Assembly (NCBI GenBank): GCA_946811695.1
Contig: OX328126.1
Span: 79,936,214-80,000,213, forward strand
DNA length: 64,000 bases
Direction of reading: 5' to 3'
From: Gonocerus acuteangulatus
Taxonomy: Eukaryota; Arthropoda; Insecta; Hemiptera; Coreidae
Shown here: piece after piece, positions 1 to 10,389 of the stretch
Position numbering within the stretch: position 1 is the first letter of the stretch
Layout: the number at the start of each line of letters is the position of its first letter
Notes under the pieces: generated by a model
What the model saw: the letters and a program-made list of their open reading frames with translations, nothing else
What the model was told of the DNA's origin: nothing
Databases searched by the model: none
Position numbers and translations under genes: made by a program

Positions 1-33
<33 letters not shown>

Positions 34-356
34 TATTCTATACTGAAGCCGCTCTTATGCACGTCATCACACACACACACACACACACATTCTATACTGA
101 AGCCGCTCTTATGCACGTCATCACACACACACACACCCACACACACATTCTATACTGAAGCCGTTCTTATGCACGTCATCACACACACACACACATTCTA
201 TACTGAAGCCGCTCTTATGCACGTCATCACACACATACACCCACACACACACCCACACACACATTCTATACTGAAGCCGTTCTTATGCACGTCATCTCAC
301 ACACACACACACACACACACACACATTCTATACTGAAGCCGCTCTTATGCACGTCA

Positions 357-390
<34 letters not shown>

Positions 391-447
391 TCTATACTGA
401 AGCCGCTCTTATGCACGTCATCTCACACACACACACACACACACACA
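1..447. repeat. Compound CA repeat / minisatellite
   Basis: Seven near-identical copies of a ~34-bp unit beginning attctatactgaagcc (starts at 35, 89, 147, 195, 263, 325, 389) alternate with CA runs of varying length. Units differ by a C/T at one position (gccgctc or gccgttc). The array is cut by the left window edge, so its true size is unknown. It looks non-coding. Confidence 0.95.
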
Positions 448-2130
448 TTCTTCAATTCTAATATGGTTTTTCTCTTAAGATTCTTTTCAATTGTATTATA
501 AATCTTTCACTCGGCTGGATATTTCTTAATTTCGGAGGAAGGAAATTAAACAAAACTGATTCCCCTCCTTTCCTGTAATAAGCTGTGATATGTTTTTTGA
601 TTTTAGTTTTTGTTTTTTCCTTTTGCCTTGTCGAATAATAACGATTATCCCCTTGAAAACTAAATTTGCTTCTATTTTATTTACGACATTTTACATAATA
701 TATTGAAATAACTTTAAAAAAAAGATCATATTTTATTTAAAAATACTGTAAAATATTAGAATGTTTTCCCTTTTTTTATATATATTTTTGTCTAGAAATA
801 TAAGTGAGGCTCGAAAGAGGTCACTAGACGACTTGGAGGCCCCTAGTGTGAGTTATTAACGAAAACAGTACAATTTTATTTAATTAATTTTTTTCTGGTG
901 ATTTCACACAAAGGAGCAAAACCAATTCTAAGTATTTTATAGGAACTTCCATTACAAACCTTTTGACACCATCTGGAGGTTTCGAGCATCAATACGTTTG
1001 GAGTTGTCAGGGAAAGAAGCATAAAAAAAAACCGTAATATTTTCGAATGACTTCTTAAAAAATGAAAAACTTGCATATCGGGATATGATTCTTGAATTTT
1101 TTTATTTACTCATTCCTCAATTATTGTTATTTGACTTGTTAAAAAGATATGAGCGCAACAATTAGCTTTCCCCCCGTAACCAGCTAGGCCTTCGCTAGGG
1201 GGGGGCACGGAGGACAATTGGTCCGGGGCCCGTGGTCTCAGAGAGGCGCAGTGTCATTTTGCTAGTTGCATTTTAATTTGAAATTACAAAGTTATATACC
1301 TACCATTTTCACTTTGCTCAATTAGTAATGCATTTAATTTTATTTACAGAGAATTGTCAATTTTAAATAATTCCATTAATAGTTTTTGGTAATGTTATTG
1401 GAGGGGAAGGAGGTTAAGGGGCCTGTCATTCCTCTCGGAGACCCTGGTAGTGCTTAGAAAGTATTACAAAACAAATGTATAAACAGAAATGAGGAGTTTC
1501 AAGACAGTTCAAGTATCAAGACTCATTGGCCGTCATAATAAATAGAAATTGAAGGCCTTCCTGTATTGGTCTGTGTATGGCGGAGTATTGTAGTTGTATT
1601 TCCTCTGTTGACTATTTATACAATAGAGGATTGACTGTAATACAATGACAGGGGAGCTAACGAACCAAGGTCTGCCATGACAGGCTGTATGACAGGACGC
1701 GGGTTCCTGACAAAACCCAGGAAACTGTCATTATCTTGTCAATTAGCAGTTACCTTCCGACATAACGACTTGTCCGCTCTATCTCTAACCTCTCTGGATC
1801 CTTATCTAACCTCTATGCTACCCAAATATAGTTGCAACCTCCTTATTTGCCACATCACAAATTCAAATGGTATATAATTTTACTCAATTTTATAAATATT
1901 GCTCAATTATATATTTATTTCTGAACCATAACTGATAATCAAGAAGACGATGAACAAATGAAAGAAGTGAAAATTGTCTAACTATGAATGTTAATAATCT
2001 CATGGAAAGGCGAAACAAACATGAACAAACTGTCACACGCTTTCAAGAAAACACTGCAGACAACGGCCCATATCATATGGCATCACAATTGTACTACAGA
2101 TGAAAACAATAGCATATTAATTCAAAATTA
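448..2130. other. AT-rich non-coding stretch
   Basis: No open frame here resembles a protein. A short GC-rich patch near 1170-1250 contains a G-run. The rest is AT-rich, with several A/T homopolymers. I see no gene. Confidence 0.6.
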
Positions 2131-2176
2131 TACAGGGTTGGTGCAATAATTTACCATAAAACGTTATTGGCAATAC

Positions 2177-2433
2177 ATATCGCACTAGTATTTCTAAAGT
2201 GACACGACTCAAAATCAATTGAAAATGTGTCACTCTTGTCTATGTAAGGGCCTTGGGATTCAGAGTGGAAGGGTGACACAAGTGCCCTGTGGTGTACAAG
2301 CTCTGTAGGTACCTACGTACAGTTTTTACGGTTCATAAAGAGATATTTACCATGTCTTTCACAGTCATAACAATGACGGTTTGAATAAAACCGATTTTTG
2401 AGTTGTGTCACTTTAGAAATACTAGTGCGATAT
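2177..2433. mobile_element. MITE family M1, copy A
   Basis: Terminal inverted repeats of about 37 bp with one mismatch start atatcgcactagtatttc and contain taaagtgacac. No coding capacity. Two further copies occur at 12232-12427 and 49708-49929. I could not fix a target duplication, so the superfamily is unassigned. Confidence 0.85.
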
Positions 2434-2990
2434 GGACACATCTTACTGATAATAAACCTCGGACAGTAAAAAATACATTTGAGGAAGGTCCATCCAATCA
2501 TCGCGACACTAAACTCGAAGAAGTAGTTCTCGCTCGATTACGGATTGAACAAAGTCGAGTAACCCACGAATTTCTCACAAGACGCCACCAACCAATATGC
2601 AACATATGTAACACAGAACTTACGATTAAACATTTACTGCCAGACTGCCTGAGAAGAAGCAATTACAACATACCGTATGATATGCAAGAACTCCTGGGCA
2701 ATGATAGCCAGTACATCAACACTATACTGACTTACCTCAAGAATACAGGACTATACAACCTTACTTGATGGACGTCTGTAATGTTGACTAGTGAGATATT
2801 ATATTTCCATCGATACTAAGCACTATTTATAGGTGAACCCTTCAACTTAACAATTACTTAACTACACACGCTTCTATTTAACACCAATAACCATGCTGAT
2901 TTCCTAGAATAGCTAAGTTCAGAGGATGCTGTTCATTGCCTATCGCCATTGAAGCGGGACACTCATACAATGAATAAATAAAAGTAAAGA
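2434..2990 (+). pseudogene. 3' end of a non-LTR retrotransposon ORF2
   Basis: The open frame to the stop at 2766 encodes about 110 residues of the C-terminal tail found after RNase H in I/R1-like non-LTR elements: RLRIEQSRVTHEF, a Cys-x2-Cys pair (CNICNTELTIKHLL), then a His/Cys pair and LLGND. Endonuclease, RT and RNase H are absent, so the copy is 5'-truncated. The 3' UTR runs to an AT-rich aatgaataaataaa end near 2990. It directly abuts MITE copy A. Confidence 0.75.
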
Positions 2991-3128
2991 TTTTGAGTAA
3001 ATATTTTCTTTAGGCACACCAAGTTATTAATAATGGTTATTAGTTTTGTTTTTCTTCAAAGATAAGTTTAATATTTTCTATTATTAAAGACCATTAAAAT
3101 TCACCAAGTTAAAACAAGATATTCGTTT

Positions 3129-3355
3129 ATGTTAAGTGCGGCTCAAACCGCGAGTAGTATCAATGTTATTTGGGGCGAAGGAAGCGATGATTCAACAAAT
3201 TTTGTCTTGGAAATTTTGATCACTAAGACAAACAAGGTTGCGCCTTCTGATGTTGCTGATGACCAACTGAGGATTACGGTAGAAGAAAAACCTTGCAAAA
3301 CTAATCCGGAATGAATTGGTCATAGAGAACTTGTTACATTGTTTTTGCACCAACC
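3129..3355 (+). pseudogene. Mariner transposase N-terminal fragment
   Basis: About 60 residues resemble the region between the two helix-turn-helix motifs of mariner transposase (acidic linker, then DDQLRITVEEKPCKT). The frame then breaks at a TGA and runs directly into the right terminal repeat at 3341-3358. The catalytic DD34D domain is missing. The minus-strand copy at 47223-47473 has the same arrangement and keeps more of the second helix-turn-helix. Confidence 0.65.
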
Positions 3356-3360
3356 CAATA

Positions 3361-4325
3361 GAAATTTCAAGTATTTAAAAATATTTGAGCGCTTGAAGGT
3401 TGAAATGAATAAATCTTAAATTAATTAGTTACAAAGAACGTTTGTTTTATTTTAAGTAATACATTCATTACCCAGAAACGAGAAACTTGTTCATTTAGAT
3501 TTTAATAAAAATTTCTTTTAATTACTAAAATTGTTATCTTCAAATTAATTTGATTACTTTGTAGTACATTGTTTTACCAAGTCACACAATGATGACAACA
3601 CCTGCCTGACGTCATAACTTCATGAAAGAATGATTTACCACTAAATAGTTGATCGCGGAAAAAAAAACAAAAGAGTAAATAAATAAATATGATGAGAGTT
3701 GGCCTTATACAATTAACAAATTTAGAGATAACCGTAGGACTAAAACTCTCAAAGCTGACCTCTGAACAAAAAATTCTGAAAGTTCCAGGTAGAACTAACT
3801 GCCTTCAGATTACACAAATATATTTTACATTAAATAGATTTTACTGGTATTTTTACAGAAAACAAAGTGTCTGAAAAATCTCCATGTAAAATTATCTTCT
3901 TTGTCTAAACCAATGTAGTAATCTAGTAAGTCTGCACCCAAGGAGGTAGGTTCATGCGGGAAAAGTTTGAGTGATTCATTGCCGAACGAGAGGAGCTGTT
4001 GAATTGATTGATACCAGTCCATCAGGAGCGAGGGCTAATCACAGCGGCAGCTATTGAAGTCGGATCTTGGAACAGCTGTTGGAGATTCGTTCAAAGGAAC
4101 CGCTCATTGTGAACGATTAGCAGCCGCCTATTCGAGTCATGATACACCTATTCCCTGAGGCGGGACCACACCGAAGACAGTCCTTCTTCCTGCTTTCTCA
4201 GGTTCTTGTTGGCGAGGAAGAAGTCTTCATGAAACACCTGATCAATTACTATCAAAACAGCGATGATTCATGAAACAATTTCCAAGGTTGAATACAAGAA
4301 GTCAAGAAAAATAATCAGCTTTTCA
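3361..4325. other. Non-coding stretch
   Basis: AT-rich to about 3900, then a GC-richer patch at 4000-4250 with short dyads around cagctgttggag. Open frames here are short and unlike known proteins. No gene is supported. Confidence 0.5.
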
Positions 4326-4581
4326 CAAAAAAAAATCTATAATTTGGACGTATCGGCATGCCCTTCGGAAGCCTTCTTCAGCAACAAACGCCTAGGGCAT
4401 GGGAAAAGACCAAAGATACAAGTTAGATGGCCATGAGGAACATGACGACCTATTATAAACTCACCAACGGACAAAAAATTGATAGGCTCAGTGCCAAAGG
4501 CGACTAACCCACAATTAAAACAAACTGAGAAAATTTGAGTTAAAGTTAAGAAGAATCTGAAAAAAAGGTAATTCATTGGTC

Positions 4582-4585
<4 letters not shown>
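4326..4585 (-). repeat. Inverted-arm repeat, left arm, with hairpin motif
   Basis: On the minus strand the segment ends in a hairpin motif at 4347-4384: CTGAAGAAGGC, a short loop, then GCCGATACGTCC. This is a degenerate member of the CTGATGA...CGAAACGT family seen at eight other sites. The part at 4500-4580 is repeated in inverted orientation at 9975-10080, so the two segments flank the non-LTR nest as arms. Confidence 0.55.
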
Positions 4586-4624
<39 letters not shown>

Positions 4625-4954
4625 ATTGTGCGTCGACTACAATGGCCTTTAGCACAATACCCTACTGTTTAAGTTTGCCGAATATTATATAATGTTAGAA
4701 TCATTACTAATGTTTATATTTTACAATACTATATTTTAATCCAAATTTCTATATATATATTTTTTATTTCAAGGGATGTTACATTTTTAGATATGTTTGT
4801 GTGCTTTAATAAATTTAAGGTAATCAATAATATTCTGATATTTTTCTATTTTATTCAAAATGTCTCTGCTGTTAATATCAAACCTATCCCTGGCTCTTTG
4901 TAACTGGGAGCATTCCGCTAAAATATGATCCACGGTAAGTACATCACCACAATG
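4586..4954 (-). pseudogene. Resident non-LTR relic, 3' part
   Basis: Minus-strand coding for the end of a non-LTR ORF2 tail (HCGDVLTVDHILAEC, then a helical region ending near 4787), followed by a 3' UTR and a poly(A) tract, read as T on the plus strand at 4587-4617. Its upstream half is at 9803-9967. The two halves join exactly across the Jockey-type insertion, inside a Cys/His motif (CNHCGDVL / HCGDVLTVDH). Coding upstream of 4954 in this frame is only the inserted element's 5' UTR. Confidence 0.8.
4937..4954. repeat. Target site duplication, left
   Basis: aagtacatcaccacaatg, identical to 9785-9802. The first two A's cannot be separated from the poly(A) tail, so the duplication is 16-18 bp. 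It defines the 5' boundary of the inserted element at 4955. Confidence 0.9.
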
Positions 4955-5299
4955 TCGTGTCATAGCTTCTGAGTGAGACACAGCGTTCCTTAAAGCTCTC
5001 GTTTTTACTAGTGAAAAGTGGTGGTCAGTGGTCATATTTTCTTGTGAAAATTGGCACACTGATGGACAAAGTGTGAGTGCACACATCAGTGAAATATCCT
5101 TCACCCAGTCATCACCGTTTACCTACAATCTGTAAGTAAAGTTATCAATATTCACAGATTATTCAGCCCTCGCTGCTAGTAGACCTAGTGGTGGGGGGCT
5201 TGCCTGTGGTGACCCGCTCCTAGCGCATATAGGAGCCCCTTCAGCGTGGAAAATACTTTATCCCGCCAACACCATCCATTGACTAGTAGCTGCCAGCTA

Positions 5300-5366
5300 G
5301 CCTGCTTGGCTCAGAGCGTACGTACTCGACTTCTGCCCAACAGTCAGCGGTTCGAATCTCCAGTAT
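5300..5366 (+). promoter_or_regulatory. tRNA-like A/B box pair in the 5' UTR
   Basis: tggctcagagcg (5307-5318) matches a tRNA A box, and ggttcgaatctc (5349-5360) matches a B box, about 30 bases apart. The acceptor and T stems do not pair well, so it is not a tRNA gene. It could be a captured tRNA/SINE piece or an internal pol III-like promoter. A T-rich run follows at 5373-5402. Confidence 0.4.
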
Positions 5367-5419
5367 ACTGCTTCTTTTTTTTTTTTCTTTTTTTTTTTTT
5401 TTGCAAAAAATTAATCACA

Positions 5420-6766
5420 ATGTCTACTACGTTGGACAGTGAACAACAACTGACATTCATAGAATCAACATCAACACATGATGGGGAAAATTTCACTTTA
5501 GGGAGACGAAAACGCCTTCGTAAGAGGACATCAACCAACTTATCGCCCAAAGCAAAACAACAAAGGAGTATAAAAACACCAGAAGAGAAAAATACCTCAA
5601 ACGCCAACAAAACACCTCCAACCGAAATAGTGAGTCAGAAGCCACCGAACATATATGTTCGAAAAATTAATAATTATAAATCCTTCTGCGCCCGACTTGG
5701 TCAAGCCGCCGGAGAAAAATCTTTCACCTGCAGAGCTCGTTTTAATGACATAGTCATTAGCTCTATTAATAGTGACGCCTACAGGGCAATTATTAAATGT
5801 CTTAATGAGATCGAAGCGGACTACCATTGTTACCAGCTACCTGAAGAAAAGGCATACCGAGTAGTCATCCGTAACCTTCACCAATCCACACCTCCAGAAG
5901 ATATCGTAGCAGAGCTTAGTGAGCTAGGTTACCATGCAAAAAGGGTAATAAATGTTCGTCACCCAACGACTAAAGTGCAACTCCCGCTCTTCTTTGTGGA
6001 CCTAGAGAAAACTGAGAAAAGCAAAGAAATTTATAAAGAAAAGTATTTACTCTACACCAAAATCTCAGTGGAGGAGCCTCGCCGTCGTAATCAGTTGCTC
6101 CAGTGCCATAAATGTCAGGAGTACAACCACACCAAGGGTTACTGTAATCACGCACCTAAGTGTGTGAAATGCGGTGAACAACATAAATCCGAAGATTGCC
6201 CAAAACCCATCAACGTACCAGCATCCTGCGCCAATTGCGGCGAGAACCACCCTGCGAACTACAAAGGATGTGAGGTCTACAAAGCGCTTCGGACTCTTCG
6301 AGCTCAAAGACAAAGAACCAGCAGTGCATCCCGTCAGAGCCAGGTTCCGGGAACTAGTGATAAAGAGGATCGACCCACACAGCAACTTAAGGCCTCTACA
6401 TCATCCCTCACATCTAAACGTAGGCCAACCATCTCTTATGCCTCTCTTCTCTCCTCCAAGGAGAAGAAGGTGCAGCTAATGCCTCATCCTAATCCCACCC
6501 CACCACAAAAACCACCAACCACTTCCGCACGCAAAAATCTGTCACAATCCACGTCTTCAGCACCGCAACAAAATATTACAACAGAACACCCACCTAAATT
6601 TGCTAATGCTCCCCCAACCCCTAAAGCAGTTCCTCCCACTCCTACACCCCAAGACCCCTTTCTTTTGTTTTCCACATTTTTAAACAAATTGGAAACGTTG
6701 TTAACCCCGCTTATCTCCCTCATGACCTCCTTAATATCCGATATCCTTCCAAAGCTCCTTAAATGA
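5420..6766 (+). CDS. Non-LTR ORF1, Gag-like nucleic-acid-binding protein
   Basis: 448 residues. It would coat the element RNA and act as a chaperone in the ribonucleoprotein. The start at 5420 is chosen because the in-frame ATG at 5246 would run through the tRNA-like box and a poly-Phe run, and 5420 opens directly after the T-rich leader. The N-terminus is basic (RRKRLRKR, about 29-36). Residues about 145-213 look like the domain that precedes the C2HC fingers in Jockey Gags. Three zinc knuckles follow: CHKC...H...C (229-242), CVKC...H...C (248-260) and CANC...H...C (270-284). The C-terminal third is rich in Pro/Thr/Ser and ends in a hydrophobic stretch. The stop overlaps the ORF2 start as ATGA. 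The frame is intact. Confidence 0.88.
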   Translation: MSTTLDSEQQLTFIESTSTHDGENFTLGRRKRLRKRTSTNLSPKAKQQRSIKTPEEKNTSNANKTPPTEIVSQKPPNIYVRKINNYKSFCARLGQAAGEKSFTCRARFNDIVISSINSDAYRAIIKCLNEIEADYHCYQLPEEKAYRVVIRNLHQSTPPEDIVAELSELGYHAKRVINVRHPTTKVQLPLFFVDLEKTEKSKEIYKEKYLLYTKISVEEPRRRNQLLQCHKCQEYNHTKGYCNHAPKCVKCGEQHKSEDCPKPINVPASCANCGENHPANYKGCEVYKALRTLRAQRQRTSSASRQSQVPGTSDKEDRPTQQLKASTSSLTSKRRPTISYASLLSSKEKKVQLMPHPNPTPPQKPPTTSARKNLSQSTSSAPQQNITTEHPPKFANAPPTPKAVPPTPTPQDPFLLFSTFLNKLETLLTPLISLMTSLISDILPKLLK

Positions 6767-9454
6767 TATCCCCCAACCCCACTCCCCTCTCCATAATCCT
6801 ATGGAATGCTAACGGACTTACTACACGACGACTAGAGCTCCAACTCCTACTCACAGAAAAGAACATTGACATTGCACTAATTACAGAAACACACCTACTG
6901 ACCACACAACACTTCTCAATCCCAGGATATGTGTGCTACAGAGCAGACCATCCGTCTGAGGCCAGGCATGGAGCAGCAGTAATGGTAAAAAATTCGTTGG
7001 CTCATTTTGCTCATTCCACTCTCTCAACAGATAGCATGCAGGTAAGCTCAATCTCCCTTTCCCTTTCTTCCAATGATATTATTGTTTCCGCTGCGTATTT
7101 TTCCCCTAACTTCACTATCTACCATCCTGAATTCCTTACTCTGTTCCAATCTTTCGGCCCTCGCTTCCTCATAGGGGCTGATTTCAATGCGAAACATCCC
7201 AGATGGGGAAGCCGTCTAACCAATCCTCGTGGCAGAATTCTGTACGACATCCTTCATTCCCAAAATTATGACACCATTTCCTCTGATTCTCCTACATACT
7301 GGCCAACCGATCCTTCTCGCACTCCTGACCTGGTTGACTTCTTCATCACTTCTGGCCTACGTGGAATATCATACTCGATTCAGTCACTGCTTGAACTCTC
7401 ATCCGACCACTCAGCCATCCTACTCGTCCTGAATACATTTCCTCTACCACGTTCCCGAATTCCCTCCCTTACCCCAGGGCCTATGAACTGGGAGTTATTT
7501 CGCTCTCAACTATCTCAATCCATAAACCTCAATATACCTCTGAAATCCTCATCTGACGTAGACGAGGCTGTCTCGATGTTCACGAAAGCGATACAAGACT
7601 GCGCCCTGAACTCCTGCAGACCAAGATCACGTCTTCCCTTTCGTCCGAAACCCCAGCTACCCGATCACATCCTCACTATCTTATCTGCTAAGCGCCAAGC
7701 AAGGGCTCGCTGGCAGAGTTCCCGTTATCCATCTGACCACGCTAACTTTAATAGACTTACCCGACTCCTAAAAAAAAGCCTTATCCACATTCCGATCTGA
7801 ATCATTCAACGACTACCTACAATCACTTACCATCGAAGATAATTCCCTTTGGCAAGCCACCCGCAAAATCCTTAATTTCCCTACTGTTCCCCAACCTCTC
7901 CAGCGCAGTGATGGAAGTTGGGCCAGAAGCGATGATGATAAAGCTGAACTATTCGCTTCTCACCTAGAATCCATCTTTTCTCCTCATCCCGAAACAAATT
8001 CTCCCCAGGATGTAGAAATATTCGATAACCTTAACTGCCCTCTTCCTCTATCCCTTCCTCCTAAAGCATTCCATCCTTCAGAAATCAAATATATCATCAA
8101 ACATCTTCCCCGAAAATCTCCTGGTTGCGACCATATAACAGCTCCAATCCTAAAAAACTTACCACAGAAAGCAATTATTTTCCTTACATATATATACAAC
8201 GCAATCCTCAGAACTACCTATTTCCCCATCTCATGGAAACACTCTGTCATAATCCTTATACCTAAACCACAGAAACCCCCCAAGAATCCATCTTCCTATC
8301 GTCCTATCAGTTTGCTCCCAATTATGTCCAAAATATTTGAAAAACTCCTCCTCAAAAGAATTCTGTCCACTATCCCTCCCAACTCCATACCAGATCATCA
8401 GTTTGGGTTCCGTGCTCAGCACTCAACCATTCAACAATGTTTCAGCGTTGTAGACACCATTTCCCATGCGCTGGAAAGTAAAAACTACTGCACGAGTGCC
8501 TTTCTCGACGTCGCCCAAGCGTTCGATCGTGTTTGGCACCCGGGGTTATTATACAAAGTACGGCGCATACTTCCCCACACATACTTCCTAATCCTACAGT
8601 CCTACCTATCAAGCCGTTCCTTCCAAGTAAGATCTGGTTCCACATTATCTAGTTCCCGTCCTATTTCCTCTGGTGTACCACAGGGAAGTATTCTCGGTCC
8701 TATCCTTTACCTTCTGTACTCCGCTGACGTTCCTACCCACCCAAATACTCATCTAACGACATATGCTGATGATACAGCCATTTTTTCCTCCTCCCCTGAT
8801 CCCGAAGCTGCTTCCCTTCACCTGCAGGAACATCTAGACTCTGTTGAGGATTGGTGCAACAGGTGGAAAATCCATGTGAATCCAGAGAAATGCAGCCAAA
8901 TAACATTCACTCTCAATAAAAGGACTTGCCCACCAGTTCACATATCCAGTCAAGAACTTCCTGTATCCAACGAAGTGCGCTACCTGGGATTAATACTAGA
9001 CAGCAGACTAACTTGGAACCCACACACCCGATTGAAAAGACAGGAACTGAACAGGAGATACGGACTACTTCGACGACTATTGGGACCTTCATCAAAACTC
9101 ACAATACAGAACAAACTCACTATATACAAAACCATCATCAGACCTATTTGGACGTACGGACTGGAACTGTGGGGAACAACCAAAAGATCAAATATACAGA
9201 GAATACAGGCATTCCAATCCAAAGTCCTACGCAAAATAGTTAATGCCCCTTTTTACGTTTCCAATAAAACCCTTCATCATGACCTCAAAATCCCTTTCAT
9301 CCATGAACTAGCTAAATCCCGATTCCTAACCTTTCACTCCAAACTATCTGCTCATCCCAATCCCAGAGCTCAATCCCTCTCCTCTCAATCCCACCCCGAA
9401 AACCCTCCTAGGAGGCTAAAGAGATCTTGGCCTCGTGATCAACTTCGCACTTAA
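6763..9454 (+). pseudogene. Non-LTR ORF2, endonuclease/reverse transcriptase, one frameshift
   Basis: About 896 codons if read through one break. The endonuclease (6763 to about 7430) has the Asn of LWNANGL, the Glu of ITETH, GADFNAKHPRW and the SDH near its end. These are the metal-binding and catalytic signatures of apurinic-type nucleases that nick the target. The RT (about 8270-8960) shows RPISLLPIMSK, the Asp motif FLDVAQAFDRVWH, SGVPQGSILGP and the catalytic YADD. A basic C-terminal domain follows. There is no RNase H. The first frame closes at 7798-7800 just after an eight-A run (7770-7777), and the next frame is open from there to 9454, so the run is one base too long. This may be a real mutation or a homopolymer sequencing error. 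Confidence 0.92.
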
Positions 9455-9598
9455 AGGACAAATAAAAGCGTTTAACTAGGAAGTGTCAATTATGATTGGC
9501 TCCTTCCAAATTTCTATTTAAATTATATTTTATCATTTCACTTATTGTTTTTTTTTTCCTATTATTATTCTTATTATTATTTTTTCCCCTTTTATTTA

Positions 9599-9634
<36 letters not shown>

Positions 9635-9756
9635 CTTTTAATAATTTAAATATGTACTATTTTTTTTTCCTTTTCTGTAACCTCATTATGTGAAATAATA
9701 AAAATGTCTTTATCTATCACAATTAACCAATGTACTGTATTATTTGTGCAGATGTT

Positions 9757-9784
9757 AATAAACGCTTTATTATAAAAAAAAAAA
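9757..9784 (+). terminator. Polyadenylation signal and poly(A) end of the Jockey-type element
   Basis: AATAAA at 9757-9762 lies about a dozen bases before the terminal A-run, which merges with the target duplication at 9785. The 3' UTR also holds a long T-run (about 9600-9634). Confidence 0.7.
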
Positions 9785-9802
9785 AAGTACATCACCACAA
9801 TG
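9785..9802. repeat. Target site duplication, right
   Basis: aagtacatcaccacaatg, identical to 4937-4954, directly after the poly(A). It marks the 3' boundary of the inserted non-LTR element. Confidence 0.9.
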
Positions 9803-9967
9803 ATTACACGTTGGACGACGCCTACCGACAAGATGATGGCCATGTGTTAGACGTGTGTGTCCAATACGCAGCCTTGTTATTACCACTGAGTCTCGTCTAC
9901 AAAGGTCATCGTAGACTATTGTAGAGCGAACTAAGGGTCCAATTAAAATAATTTCTGTCACCAACAA
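9803..9967 (-). pseudogene. Resident non-LTR relic, upstream part
   Basis: Minus-strand frame with SVVITRLRIGHTRLTHGHHL, then RRRPTCNHCGDVL, the conserved tail after RNase H in I/R1-type elements. It continues at 4954 on the other side of the insertion. The resident copy is 5'-truncated near 9960, where a repeat arm begins. Confidence 0.8.
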
Positions 9968-10090
9968 TAATTTTTTTTCAGATGTTTCTTAGCTTTAATT
10001 CAAATTTTATTAGTTTGTTCTAATTGTGGGTTAGTCACCGTTGATACTGAGCCCTTCAATTATTAGCACCACATTATAATCTAAAATATG
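9968..10090 (+). repeat. Inverted-arm repeat, right arm
   Basis: The stretch ttcagatgtttcttagc... gggttagtc is an inverted copy of 4500-4580. The arm appears to be cut before its hairpin motif. Together with 4326-4585 it brackets the non-LTR nest. Confidence 0.5.
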
Positions 10091-10389
10091 TATGGATTGG
10101 CCTTATAAGCTGGATTATTTAAAAATTCCATCACGCATGAGCTGCGTAACTCAGAATTTGGTGAGTGTAGACTGCATTCCTGAATAATTAGCTTAAAATA
10201 ACCTATATAAATAAAATAAAAACATGAAAAGTTCTACTCTTTTAACCACCACCCTCTACGAATGAGATATTTAGTTTATTTTTACAACACTACTTTCTCA
10301 TCAGATACCCTCAACGTATAGCGCTTTTCGTTTCAATTCAACAACAGTTACGACCGGTTTGAGTAAATTAGTAATATGAGTAAATATAG

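Larger units (their letters stand above)
2131..3360. mobile_element. Mariner-like relic with TA ends
   Basis: The left end reads TA-cagggttggtgcaat (2131) and the right end, inverted, reads TA-ttgggttggtgcaa (3360). These form a roughly 14-16 bp terminal inverted repeat flanked by TA, as expected for Tc1/mariner. Inside lie a MITE (2177-2433), a non-LTR tail (2440-2990) and a fragment of mariner transposase (3129-3314). The interior is mostly foreign, so this is a dead copy. The pairing of the two ends is an inference, and they could belong to different copies. Confidence 0.5.
4955..9784 (+). mobile_element. Jockey-type non-LTR retrotransposon, full length
   Basis: A 4.83-kb element bounded by an 18-bp target duplication and ending in poly(A). 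Order: 5' UTR (4955-5419) with a T-rich run, ORF1 (5420-6766), ORF2 (6763-9454, one frameshift), then a T-rich 3' UTR and an AATAAA signal. ORF1 has retrotransposon zinc knuckles. ORF2 has an apurinic-type endonuclease and an RT but no RNase H, which fits the Jockey clade. The exact duplication, short poly(A) and otherwise open frames point to a fairly recent insertion. It lies within an older minus-strand non-LTR relic. Confidence 0.92.

Noticed and set aside
1..447. CRISPR array
   Set aside because: The spacers are CA runs and the setting is eukaryotic. It is a compound minisatellite.
4955..5104. Minus-strand coding continuing the non-LTR tail at 4787
   Set aside because: The target duplication shows this part is the 5' UTR of the inserted element. 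The true continuation is at 9803.
5246..5419. N-terminal extension of ORF1 to the ATG at 5246
   Set aside because: The extension crosses the tRNA-like boxes and a poly-Phe run and looks like untranslated leader. 5420 is the better start.
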